From positions 1-18,968 of the forward strand of contig CAZLZZ010000053.1 of assembly GCA_964564165.1 (NCBI GenBank): DNA of 18,968 nt. Direction: 5' to 3'. Below, one piece after another: positions 1 to 6,587 of this stretch. The DNA comes from NORP309 sp964564165. GTDB lineage: Bacteria > Pseudomonadota > Gammaproteobacteria > Xanthomonadales > Marinicellaceae. Below the pieces are notes generated by a model. The model had not been told where the DNA came from. It saw only the letters and a list, made by a program, of their open reading frames with translations, and made no database searches. How positions within the stretch are numbered: the stretch's first letter is position 1; every line of letters starts with the position of its first letter. Made by a program: the position numbers and the translations under genes.

Positions 1-525
1 ACAGTCTTGGTTTTTTAACGCTTCATTGATTGAACGTTTTAAATAAAAATCATAAAAATCAATTGCCCCACCTATACCCACGATACGTTTGCCAATTTCT
101 TTGCCCTTATTGTCCAAGAACAATACTGTTGGAGTAAGCGTGGCTTTTATTGATTTGGCATACTCAATTGATTCAACTAATTTGCCATTAAACCCAATAT
201 GGGTTTCGCCAGCATCAATTAACAACTCTCTTAACAACCACTTGCTATTAAGCTCGCCATATTTAACTTCAGGTAAAAGAACCTGTTTCTTTAATTTTAT
301 ACAATACGGGCAGTTTTCACGACTAATCATTACAACCATTACTTTATTGTCTTTACAAGCGCGCTCACCCAGTTTTTTAAAATTTTTCAAATAAAGCAAT
401 CGTTCATGCTCATCTGAAAACATACAAGATGACATGAAAAATAAGACGATTAAAATGATGATTCGAAGCTGTAGTGTTGACCTGAAAGTTTCATCCAGTC
501 GGTGTATAATAAGTGTATTTATCAT
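1..525 (-). CDS. Thioredoxin-fold lipoprotein, C-terminus cut by window edge
   Basis: Reading the minus strand from the ATG at 525 gives 175 codons with no stop before base 1, so the gene continues outside the window. The N-terminus has a hydrophobic run (about residues 22-33, rich in I, L, F) ending in MSSC, a plausible lipobox with Cys34 as the lipidated residue. A CPYC redox motif lies at residues 72-75 in the context SRENCPYC, and a TPT segment at 131-133 supplies the cis-Pro typical of the thioredoxin fold. I infer a membrane-anchored periplasmic thiol-disulfide protein of the thioredoxin-like/SoxW type; its substrate cannot be told. The n-region before the hydrophobic stretch is long (about 21 residues), so the true start is uncertain, but an in-frame TAG about 50 bases upstream limits it. 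It is transcribed divergently from the GGDEF gene at 690. Confidence 0.8.
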   Translation of the reverse strand, partial: MINTLIIHRLDETFRSTLQLRIIILIVLFFMSSCMFSDEHERLLYLKNFKKLGERACKDNKVMVVMISRENCPYCIKLKKQVLLPEVKYGELNSKWLLRELLIDAGETHIGFNGKLVESIEYAKSIKATLTPTVLFLDNKGKEIGKRIVGIGGAIDFYDFYLKRSINEALKNQDC

Positions 526-619
526 AGTATTTAGATAACTTAGGCTAGTAAAAGATGGTTTAAAACACTATTTAACCCTAAATTTTAATCATTAGCAAAC
601 AATAATAGTCACAGAGTTA

Positions 620-651
620 TTGATATATTGTCTGTTTTTGATTATTATAAT
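620..651 (+). promoter_or_regulatory. Candidate sigma-70 promoter for the GGDEF gene
   Basis: TTGATA (620-625) is followed after 17 bases by TATTAT (643-648), which overlaps a perfect TATAAT at 646-651. Transcription would start near 655-660, about 30 bases before the ATG at 690. It lies in the 164-base divergent gap between the lipoprotein gene and the GGDEF gene. Assigned by consensus match only. Confidence 0.5.
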
Positions 652-689
652 GGGCAAATGGTCAATATAGGCTCGTAGGGGAAAAGCAG

Positions 690-1445
690 ATGAATAATAT
701 TTTTCAAAAACTAGGAAGAGCTAAAACAGTGATGCTTTTCACGTTTATTTCCGTTGTGCTTGTGGTTGTTTTAGATATGCTACTGGCTTTTGTTCTAAAT
801 CATGAATTAAAAAAACCCGATGACTTAGTCCGAGCCACAATAATCACAATTCTTTTTGTGCCGTTTATTCTGTCCTATATTTGTGACTTATTCGGTGACA
901 TTAGTTCGCTAGAAAAAGACATGGGAAAACTGCAAACCTATGACGAATTAACCGGCTTGTTTAATCGGCCTGTCTTTAATAAAGCCAGTGAGAAGAGCCA
1001 TAACTACTCTATTCGCAACAAACAACCTTATTGCATTGTTGCCGTTAAACTGGATGATTTTAATCAAATCAATGAAAAATATGGCATTGGTGGAGGTGAT
1101 CGGGTGCTGGAAGTTTTCGGTCAGGTTACACAGGCAACTGTAAGAGACAGCGATATTTCCACCCATTTGGGCGGTGAAAATTTCGCTATTTTTCTACCCA
1201 ACACGGATATCGACCAAGCCAAAATATTGGCCAATCGATTGCGTGACCACATCAAACACAAAGCCGTTATTCATGATGGAACAAAATACATCAAATACAC
1301 CGCAAGTATCGGTATTTCGGTCAACCTTCACAACAAAGCCATGTCTTTTGAAAAAGTACTAAAAATGGCTGGTGATGCGCTAAATGCCGCTTTAGAAAAA
1401 GGCGGAAATTCGGTAGAGGTATATTCAAGGCAGTCTATATCATAG
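690..1445 (+). CDS. Membrane protein with degenerate GGDEF domain, probable c-di-GMP sensor
   Basis: This 251-residue protein has two membrane helices (about residues 14-36 and 47-68), a short linker, and a GGDEF domain from the DELTGLFNR motif (85-93) to about 245. The signature is GGENF (161-165) where active diguanylate cyclases have GGDEF or GGEEF, and the metal-binding Asp of the DxDxF motif is Lys120 (KLDDF). Two residues needed for Mg/GTP chemistry are therefore altered. The RxxD inhibitory-site motif is kept as Arg152-Asp-Ser-Asp155, at the usual distance before GGDEF. I infer loss of cyclase activity with possible retention of c-di-GMP binding, as in known degenerate GGDEF receptors. 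Start choice: AGGGG lies about 10 bases upstream of the ATG. The P-II gene follows 33 bases downstream and may be cotranscribed. Confidence 0.88.
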   Translation: MNNIFQKLGRAKTVMLFTFISVVLVVVLDMLLAFVLNHELKKPDDLVRATIITILFVPFILSYICDLFGDISSLEKDMGKLQTYDELTGLFNRPVFNKASEKSHNYSIRNKQPYCIVAVKLDDFNQINEKYGIGGGDRVLEVFGQVTQATVRDSDISTHLGGENFAIFLPNTDIDQAKILANRLRDHIKHKAVIHDGTKYIKYTASIGISVNLHNKAMSFEKVLKMAGDALNAALEKGGNSVEVYSRQSIS

Positions 1446-1478
1446 GGCTTTTGAACTTTAAATTTATGAGTATTCACT

Positions 1479-1817
1479 ATGAAAATGGTAACAGCAATAA
1501 TTAAACCTTTCAAACTTGATGATGTTCGCGAAGCCCTCTCAGATGTAGGCGTAAATGGTATCACAGTAACCGAGGTTAAAGGCTTTGGTCGACAAAAAGG
1601 ACACGCCGAATTGTACCGTGGAGCGGAGTATGTGGTAGATTTCTTGCCCAAGGTTAAGTTGGAAATCGGCATTGCTGATGACAGGCTTGATCAAGTTATC
1701 GAGGCCATTTGTCGATCAGCCAATTCTGGTAAAATAGGCGATGGCAAAATTTTTGTCACCGATTTAGAACAAGCAATACGGATTCGCACAGGAGAAACCG
1801 GAGATGAGGCGCTATAG
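1479..1817 (+). CDS. glnB: P-II nitrogen regulatory protein GlnB/GlnK
   Basis: The 112-residue length is standard for the family. P-II proteins are trimeric cytosolic sensors of 2-oxoglutarate, ATP/ADP and, through GlnD uridylylation, glutamine. The protein begins with the IIKPFKLDDVREAL segment and has the T-loop ELYRGAEYVVDFLPK with the uridylylation Tyr at position 51. It also has the B-loop GKIGDGKIFV (84-93) and the C-loop IRIRTGE (100-106), all nearly identical to E. coli GlnB/GlnK. GlnB versus GlnK cannot be settled by sequence; the absence of an adjacent amtB favours GlnB. It sits between the GGDEF gene and the his leader. The Shine-Dalgarno is weak (a GAG about 10 bases upstream). 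Confidence 0.95.
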   Translation: MKMVTAIIKPFKLDDVREALSDVGVNGITVTEVKGFGRQKGHAELYRGAEYVVDFLPKVKLEIGIADDRLDQVIEAICRSANSGKIGDGKIFVTDLEQAIRIRTGETGDEAL

Positions 1818-1883
1818 ATTTCAGATTTTTTTATCTCACTTTGTGGAATTGCAAAATAAATGAACAAATTACAATATCATCTA

Positions 1884-1911
1884 TTGACATTGCATTAAAC
1901 AACTCTAATAT
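1884..1911 (+). promoter_or_regulatory. Candidate his operon promoter
   Basis: A perfect TTGACA (1884-1889) is followed after 16 bases by TAATAT (1906-1911). The expected start of transcription (about 1917-1919) coincides with the hisL ATG at 1919, so this transcript would be leaderless or nearly so. A weaker upstream alternative, TTGCAA (1849-1854) with TACAAT (1870-1875) and a 15-base spacer, would leave a normal 5' leader containing the AGGA at 1912-1915. Consensus-based call. Confidence 0.55.
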
Positions 1912-1918
1912 AGGAAGC

Positions 1919-1984
1919 ATGAACTTAAATTTAACAGCATTTCGCCACCATCATCGCCATTTTAAATCGGACGGTGCTTTGTGA
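1919..1984 (+). CDS. hisL: his operon leader peptide
   Basis: This 21-codon reading frame contains four His codons within five (HHHRH, 1946-1960), followed by a TGA at 1982-1984. It stands upstream of a strong terminator and the hisG gene. Clustered His codons in a short peptide ahead of a his operon are the hallmark of ribosome-mediated attenuation: low charged His-tRNA stalls the ribosome at these codons. An AGGA (1912-1915) lies only three bases before the ATG, closer than usual, so initiation may be weak or leaderless. It is too short for standard ORF calling. The last codons (GAC GGT GCT TTG) overlap the RNA segment that forms the antiterminator, as the mechanism requires. Confidence 0.85.
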   Translation: MNLNLTAFRHHHRHFKSDGAL

Positions 1985-2056
1985 TATGCGTTAAATAAAT
2001 AAACAACATATAAACAATAAAAGCCCCGTTTGATTAACCTCAACGGGGCTTTTTTT
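1946..2056 (+). promoter_or_regulatory. his transcription attenuator (alternative hairpins)
   Basis: Three competing pairings can be drawn. The pause pairing is CACCATC (1946-1952, within the His codons) with GACGGTG (1970-1976), 6 of 7 pairs. The antiterminator is ACGGTGCTTT (1971-1980) with AAAGCCCCGT (2020-2029), 9 of 10 pairs. The terminator is 2019-2030 with 2042-2053, 12 perfect pairs. A ribosome stalled on the His codons blocks the first pairing and allows the antiterminator. A ribosome reaching the stop at 1982 covers the 1971-1980 arm and allows termination. This matches the classical enterobacterial his/phe attenuation logic. Pairings were found by eye without energy calculation. 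Confidence 0.82.
2019..2056 (+). terminator. Rho-independent terminator of the his attenuator
   Basis: A 12-bp perfect stem (AAAAGCCCCGTT / AACGGGGCTTTT) with an 11-base loop runs directly into seven Ts (2050-2056). It lies between hisL and hisG, about 50 bases before the hisG start, so it ends transcription early unless the antiterminator forms. Confidence 0.92.
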
Positions 2057-2105
2057 ATGGCAATTATTTGTCATACGAACAAAGACAACAAAGCGAGAAT
2101 ACAAC

Positions 2106-2966
2106 ATGAACATGAATATGAAAATAAAAATGGCAATACCCAAAGGCAAATTACAAGTCGAGATAGTTAAACTGTTAGAACAAATTGGCTTAACTTTTAA
2201 AAGCAATGAGCGCAATTATCGGCCCTTATGTTCGGATTCAACTTTTGAAATTAAGTTATTAAAATCACAAAATATTCCAAAATTGGTAGAACTTGGGCAA
2301 CATGATATTGGTTTTGCAGGATTAGACTGGATTGCTGAGCAGAAAGCCGATGTGAAAGTTTTGAAATCATTGGGCTTTAATCCAGTTAAAATTGTGGCTT
2401 GTATTCCTGATGATTGGGATTACCAAGATTTGAAACAACGCAAAATCATTGTTGCCACCGAGTACAAAACATTGAGTGAACAATTTTTAAGCGAAAAGGG
2501 TTTTAATTATCAGTTGATTCGTTCCTACGGTGCGACCGAAGTATTCCCGCCTGAGGATGCCGATATGATTATTGACAACACCAGCACTGGCACAACTATT
2601 TTAGCCAATCACTTAAAAATAGTGGATACTGTTTATACCAGTAACACGCAGTTTTTTGCCAATCAAGCTTGTTTGGATGATCCTGATAAGAAGGCGGTAA
2701 TTGATGATATGTTAATGTTAATGAATGGCGTGTTGAACGGCAGAAAACGTGTATTATTAGAAATGAACTGTAAGGAAAGCACCATTGCTAAGATTGTTGA
2801 ATTGTTGCCGGCCATGCGTTCTCCAACAGTTTCTCAGTTGTATCAAAGCAGTGATTTTGCTGTTAGAGCTGCTGTGAAAAAAAACCAGGTTAAAGATTTG
2901 ATTCCCCAGTTGATTAAAGCAGGTGCTACCGATATCTTAGAAATTCCGATTCGTAAGGCAATCTGA
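2106..2966 (+). CDS. hisG: ATP phosphoribosyltransferase, long form
   Basis: HisG condenses ATP with PRPP to phosphoribosyl-ATP, the first and feedback-inhibited step of histidine synthesis. The 286-residue length is that of the long form. The catalytic part spans about residues 6-205, with the AIPKGKL start segment and the PRPP-binding loop DNTSTGTTILAN (157-168). A C-terminal regulatory ACT-like domain covers about 207-286 (TVSQLYQ..., ending GATDILEIPI). Long HisG is self-sufficient and binds histidine directly, which agrees with the lack of hisZ here. Several ATGs occur close together (residues 1, 3, 5, 9); the first has a GCGAG about 9 bases upstream, while homologues begin near residue 5-6, so the exact start is open. 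The stop shares one base with the start of the hisC fusion (TGATG). Confidence 0.95.
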   Translation: MNMNMKIKMAIPKGKLQVEIVKLLEQIGLTFKSNERNYRPLCSDSTFEIKLLKSQNIPKLVELGQHDIGFAGLDWIAEQKADVKVLKSLGFNPVKIVACIPDDWDYQDLKQRKIIVATEYKTLSEQFLSEKGFNYQLIRSYGATEVFPPEDADMIIDNTSTGTTILANHLKIVDTVYTSNTQFFANQACLDDPDKKAVIDDMLMLMNGVLNGRKRVLLEMNCKESTIAKIVELLPAMRSPTVSQLYQSSDFAVRAAVKKNQVKDLIPQLIKAGATDILEIPIRKAI

Positions 2967-4597
2967 TGTTAAAACTGGACTTTAATGAGAGAGCCGATTC
3001 GATTCCTGGGTGGTTAAGTGATTTTGCGCTTGATACCCAAAACATGTGGAGATACCCAGATAGACAAAAGGTTGAAAGGTTAATCGCTGAAAAATTTAAC
3101 ACCGAATCAATCACCCAGCCAAGCGCCGGGCCAAACCAAGTATTTTTGAGCAATGGTGGTGATGAGTCTATTGAATTGCTGTTTAAACAGTGTAAATTAA
3201 ACCAACAGTCTGTATTGTTGCCTTTGCCTGCGTTTAGTCAATATACCCACCAGTTGAAAATTTGGGGAATCCAAAATACTGTGATTCAAGGGTTGCCAGA
3301 TTTATCTATTGATGTCGAGACCATAAAACAGAATATAAAACCAAACCAATGGTTAATCATCACGCGACCCAACAACCCTACAGGTGAATGTTTGTCTGAT
3401 GGTGTGCTCATTGATTTAATTAAGACAGCCAAAAACAGGGGTGCTTCTGTGTTTATAGATGAAGCTTATGTTGAATTTATTCAAGAGAATAGCAAAACAA
3501 ACTATGCGCTTGTTTATGACAATGTTGTCTCACTGCGCACTTTTTCCAAAGCCTTTGGTTTGGCTGGTGCAAGATTAGGTTATCTCATTGGCAATGAGGA
3601 GTTAATTGAACAATTTAAAAATATTGCCATGCCTTTTAATGTGAATAACTTGAGCCTGCAAGTGGCAAAACAAGCATTAGAAAACAGCGAAGAAATGCAA
3701 GCCTATTGCGCTAAGATTATAGCCAATAGAAAAGAAATATATGGTTTTTTAAAATCACGTAATATTGAAGTGTTTGATGGCAAAGGCAATTTTTTATTGT
3801 TTAAAGCAAACCCAAAACTCAAAATATTGTTGACTTTATTCATGAGTAAAAATGGCATACAAATTAAAACCACAGTTAACGATTTAACCGATTGGATTCG
3901 CATAACTATACCTGAAAATATCAGACAACTGATCAATGTACTGGAAATTGTATTTAACCCAGAAATCTTAGGCTTCGATATGGATGGTGTTCTGATTGAT
4001 ACCAGCAAGTCTTATGACGCTTGTATTGTTCAGACAGTGAAACATTTCACTAAAAACACGGTAAACAACTCTAATATTGAAGCTAACATCATCAAACTTC
4101 GAGAAAAAGGTGGCTTCAACAATGATTGGGATTTATCCCAAGGTTTAATTCAGCAATCGGGATTTGATGTTGATTATCAAGAAATCGTCAAACAATTTCA
4201 ATTGTTCTATCAAGAATTAAAACAACGCGAAGTCAACCTGTTAGACAAGCAGAACATTTCTCAATTCTTTAACAAAAATTACACCACTGCCATCATAACT
4301 GGCCGACCAAAACCTGAGGCAATAGCTGGTGTCAAACAGCTAGGCATTACACCAGACTTTATCATCTCGGCTGATGATGTCAGCCAACAAAAACCCTCGC
4401 CACAAGGCATCAACTGGCTCAAATCAACTGTCCAGAAAAAGCGCATGTGGTTTTGTGGAGATACCGTTGATGACATGCAAGCTGGCGTGGCAGCCGGTTG
4501 TGTCTGTATTGGTATTGGGAAAAATGCGGAAAACCTTTATCAAGCAGGTGCAGATATCGTACTTGAAAATATTAACCAACTCGGTGAGCTATTATGA
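2966..4597 (+). CDS. hisC: HisC aminotransferase fused to a HAD-IA phosphatase (probable histidinol-phosphatase)
   Basis: This 543-residue protein has two enzyme domains. Residues 1-331 are histidinol-phosphate aminotransferase: the start LDFNERAD, the PNNPTGE motif (135-141), IDEAYVEF (164-171), and the PLP lysine Lys195 in TFSKAFGLAGARLGY. Residues 333-543 are a haloacid-dehalogenase hydrolase with all four motifs: FDMDGVL (Asp338/Asp340), Thr445 in IITGRP, Lys476 in QQKPSP, and GDTVDD (498-503). The helical cap lies between motifs 1 and 2, so it is subfamily IA. The GGFNNDWDL segment (382-390) recalls the TIGR01548-type HAD clade from haloarchaea and cyanobacteria (from memory). HisC makes histidinol phosphate, and the fused HAD domain is placed to dephosphorylate it. 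The operon's HisB has no phosphatase domain, so I infer that this domain replaces HisB-N. The stop overlaps the hisB start by four bases. Confidence 0.93.
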   Translation: MLKLDFNERADSIPGWLSDFALDTQNMWRYPDRQKVERLIAEKFNTESITQPSAGPNQVFLSNGGDESIELLFKQCKLNQQSVLLPLPAFSQYTHQLKIWGIQNTVIQGLPDLSIDVETIKQNIKPNQWLIITRPNNPTGECLSDGVLIDLIKTAKNRGASVFIDEAYVEFIQENSKTNYALVYDNVVSLRTFSKAFGLAGARLGYLIGNEELIEQFKNIAMPFNVNNLSLQVAKQALENSEEMQAYCAKIIANRKEIYGFLKSRNIEVFDGKGNFLLFKANPKLKILLTLFMSKNGIQIKTTVNDLTDWIRITIPENIRQLINVLEIVFNPEILGFDMDGVLIDTSKSYDACIVQTVKHFTKNTVNNSNIEANIIKLREKGGFNNDWDLSQGLIQQSGFDVDYQEIVKQFQLFYQELKQREVNLLDKQNISQFFNKNYTTAIITGRPKPEAIAGVKQLGITPDFIISADDVSQQKPSPQGINWLKSTVQKKRMWFCGDTVDDMQAGVAAGCVCIGIGKNAENLYQAGADIVLENINQLGELL

Positions 4598-5163
4598 TTA
4601 CCATTAAACGAACCACCAAAGAAACTGACATTACTGTTCAATTAGCCATAAATTCATTAAGTAAGTCAGTTGAGATTGATACTGGCCTGCCATTTTTCGA
4701 CCACATGTTAGATCAATTGGCCACTCATGCGGGATGGGATTTAATGATTAATGTTCAGGCAGACTATCAAGTGGATGATCATCACGGCATTGAAGATGTG
4801 GCAATATGTTTGGGTCAAGCAGTGTACAAAGCATGGAAAGCACAAAGCAATAAACGCTATGGACAACGACTATTGCCGATGGACGAATGCTTAACCACCT
4901 GTGCCTTGGATCTTTGCGGGCGACCTTTTTGTGTAACCCACTTGCCTTTTTCACAAGCCGGGTTAGGTGGCATTAATACCGAAATGTGGGAACACTTTTT
5001 TTATACTTTTGCTATTAATGCACAAATTTGTTTACACATTAATAACCAGTATTTTAAGAACAATCACCATCTAATAGAAAGTGCGTTTAAAGCTTTGGCT
5101 TATGCTTTTAAAGAAGCCCTGCAACCAGCCCAAACATCAACAACAACCAAAGGCATGTTATGA
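4594..5163 (+). CDS. hisB: Imidazoleglycerol-phosphate dehydratase, monofunctional
   Basis: The protein dehydrates imidazole glycerol phosphate to imidazole acetol phosphate. At 189 residues it matches the monofunctional form; the E. coli enzyme is about 355 residues because of its N-terminal phosphatase domain, which is absent here. Metal-binding signatures are present: FFDHMLDQLATHAGWDL (34-50), DDHHGIEDVA (61-70), MWEHFF (131-136) and NNHHLIESAFKAL (156-168). The tail ends in KGML, close to the usual KGVL/KGTL end. It overlaps the preceding hisC fusion and the following hisH by ATGA, suggesting tight translational coupling. Confidence 0.97.
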   Translation: MITIKRTTKETDITVQLAINSLSKSVEIDTGLPFFDHMLDQLATHAGWDLMINVQADYQVDDHHGIEDVAICLGQAVYKAWKAQSNKRYGQRLLPMDECLTTCALDLCGRPFCVTHLPFSQAGLGGINTEMWEHFFYTFAINAQICLHINNQYFKNNHHLIESAFKALAYAFKEALQPAQTSTTTKGML

Positions 5164-5726
5164 AAGTGGGTATTATCAATTTGAATTCTGGCAATTTAAT
5201 GAGCATGGTTTCGGCCGTACAAAGAACAGGGCTTGAAGCCATTGTCATGAATAAACCTCAATCTGGTATAGATATTCTAGTGATGCCAGGGCAAGGTAGA
5301 TTTGGTTTTGTGGCAGAACAATTAAATAAGAACAACTGGCGTGAGTTTATATTGGACTGGATAGCACAAGGTAAAAAGTTCATTGGTATTTGTGTGGGCA
5401 TGCAATTGTTGTTTGACAACAGTGTTGAGGATAAAAACTCCAAGGGTTTAGGCATTATTCCAGGCACTGTAAAAAAGCTCCAGCATGTAAAAACACCCAT
5501 GGCAGGCTGGGCAAAACTGGATTCAAGTGATGAATTTTATAATCAGCAGTATGTCTATTTTGTAAACTCTTATGGCGTTGTTAAAAATGAATATTGCAAG
5601 GCTTCTGTGAAATATGGTGAGGACTTTTGCGCCATTGTACAAAAGGACAATGTTATTGGCTTTCAGTTTCACCCTGAAAAATCGGGTGATTATGGCTTGG
5701 AGGTATTAAAAAAATGTTTGAATTAA
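5160..5726 (+). CDS. hisH: Imidazole glycerol phosphate synthase, glutaminase subunit
   Basis: HisH hydrolyses glutamine and channels ammonia to HisF. The 188-residue protein has the class I glutaminase triad: Cys78 in GICVGMQLLF, and His171 and Glu173 in FHPEKSG. The KSG lysine matches the family's HisF-contact region. The N-terminal GIINLNSGNL segment resembles the usual DYGxGN start. Two signature positions differ from the usual form: the oxyanion strand is PGQG (43-46) where PGVG is normal, and YFVNSY (132-137) replaces YFVHSY. It overlaps hisB by four bases, but unlike the other his junctions it is separated from hisF by 94 bases that hold a repeat element. Confidence 0.95.
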   Translation: MKVGIINLNSGNLMSMVSAVQRTGLEAIVMNKPQSGIDILVMPGQGRFGFVAEQLNKNNWREFILDWIAQGKKFIGICVGMQLLFDNSVEDKNSKGLGIIPGTVKKLQHVKTPMAGWAKLDSSDEFYNQQYVYFVNSYGVVKNEYCKASVKYGEDFCAIVQKDNVIGFQFHPEKSGDYGLEVLKKCLN

Positions 5727-5743
5727 ATAATATTTTTGCGAAA

Positions 5744-5794
5744 CTGGGGCTTTGGCCCTGCCAGTCTTTTAAACTTGGCGCGACTAAAGTCGCG
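5744..5794 (+). repeat. REP-like palindromic repeat, copy 1, between hisH and hisF
   Basis: The 94-base gap contains a small GGGC-TTTG-GCCC hairpin (5747-5758), the segment GGCCCTG (5754-5760), a T-rich run ending TTTTAAACT (5767-5775), and a near-perfect palindrome CGCGACT-AA-AGTCGCG (5779-5794). The same ordered parts occur at 15178-15226 in the same orientation, so this looks like a dispersed intergenic repeat. No T-tract follows the hairpin, so it is not an obvious terminator. It is the only sizeable break in an otherwise overlapping operon. Confidence 0.6.
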
Positions 5795-5820
5795 ATTCGG
5801 ACTTTATTTAGAGGTATCGC

Positions 5821-6585
5821 ATGTCATTAGTTAAATCATTAGTCCCGCGAATCATTCCTTGCCTAGATGTGGCAAATGGACGCGTAGTCAAAGGCACAAA
5901 CTTCAAGCAACTGTTGGACATGGGCGACCCAATAGAGTTGGCTTTAAAATACCAGCATCAAGGTGCCGATGAAATTGTGTTTCTTGATATTAAAGCCAGC
6001 GTGGATAAACAAGCATCAGCCTTATCAATGGTTAAAAAAGTAGCGAGCAATCTTTCTATACCTTTTACTGTGGGCGGCGGGATTAAAGTGTTGTCCGATG
6101 TTGATAAATTTTTCAATGCTGGAGCTGATAAAGTCACGCTGAATACCGCAGCGGTTGAAAATCCTGAATTAATCGATCAAATTGCCCACAAATACGGCTC
6201 ACAAAGCTTGATTGTTGCTATTGATGTGAATCACGAAACCACAGGAGAACATGCGATTTATACTCATGGCGGTTCAATCCGGGTACAAAAACCTTATCAA
6301 GTATGGTTGCAAGAAGTGGTTGATCGGGGTGCAGGCGAAATTTTATTAACAGCCATGCACAAAGACGGTACAGGCAGTGGTTTTGATTTAGAATTATTAA
6401 AATCTGCCCATTTACCATTACCCATAATTGCCTCAGGTGGCGCCAATGGACCGCAAGACTTTTTAGATGCTATTCAATCAGGTGCTGATGCGGTGCTGGC
6501 AGCAGGGATTTTTCACCGCGATGAATTCAGTGTTTCCGAAATCAAAAACTATTTAATAAACAACAATATTTCAATGAGAGTTTAA
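5821..6585 (+). CDS. hisF: Imidazole glycerol phosphate synthase, cyclase subunit
   Basis: HisF uses ammonia from HisH to convert PRFAR to imidazole glycerol phosphate and AICAR. The 254-residue TIM barrel has RIIPCLDVANGRVVKG (10-25) with the catalytic Asp at 16, the first phosphate-binding segment FTVGGGIK (84-91), the second catalytic Asp in VAIDV (about 132-136), and the late phosphate-binding IIASGGANG (about 205-213). A loop reading LTAMHKDGTGSGFD stands where MDxDGTxxGYD is common, so one Asp is replaced by His. AGAGGT lies 8-9 bases before the ATG. The next gene starts two bases after the stop. Confidence 0.97.
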   Translation: MSLVKSLVPRIIPCLDVANGRVVKGTNFKQLLDMGDPIELALKYQHQGADEIVFLDIKASVDKQASALSMVKKVASNLSIPFTVGGGIKVLSDVDKFFNAGADKVTLNTAAVENPELIDQIAHKYGSQSLIVAIDVNHETTGEHAIYTHGGSIRVQKPYQVWLQEVVDRGAGEILLTAMHKDGTGSGFDLELLKSAHLPLPIIASGGANGPQDFLDAIQSGADAVLAAGIFHRDEFSVSEIKNYLINNNISMRV

Positions 6586-6587
6586 TT

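Noticed and set aside
89..394. Plus-strand open frame of 101 codons
   Set aside because: It is antisense to the lipoprotein gene on the minus strand, which has a lipobox, CPYC and cis-Pro; the plus frame has no recognisable motif or ribosome site.
1328..1672. Minus-strand open frame of 114 codons across the end of the GGDEF gene and the start of the P-II gene
   Set aside because: Antisense to two well-supported genes, no recognisable protein features.
1799..1838. Possible terminator after the P-II gene (GAGAT ... ATCTC flanking a T-run)
   Set aside because: The stem is only five pairs with a loop of about 30 bases, and the Ts lie inside the loop rather than after it.
1991..2215. Minus-strand open frame spanning the his attenuator
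   Set aside because: It overlaps the terminator and the hisG start and has only low-complexity hydrophobic content.
3703..4008. Minus-strand open frame inside the hisC fusion
   Set aside because: Antisense shadow; the plus-strand frame carries the aminotransferase and HAD motifs.
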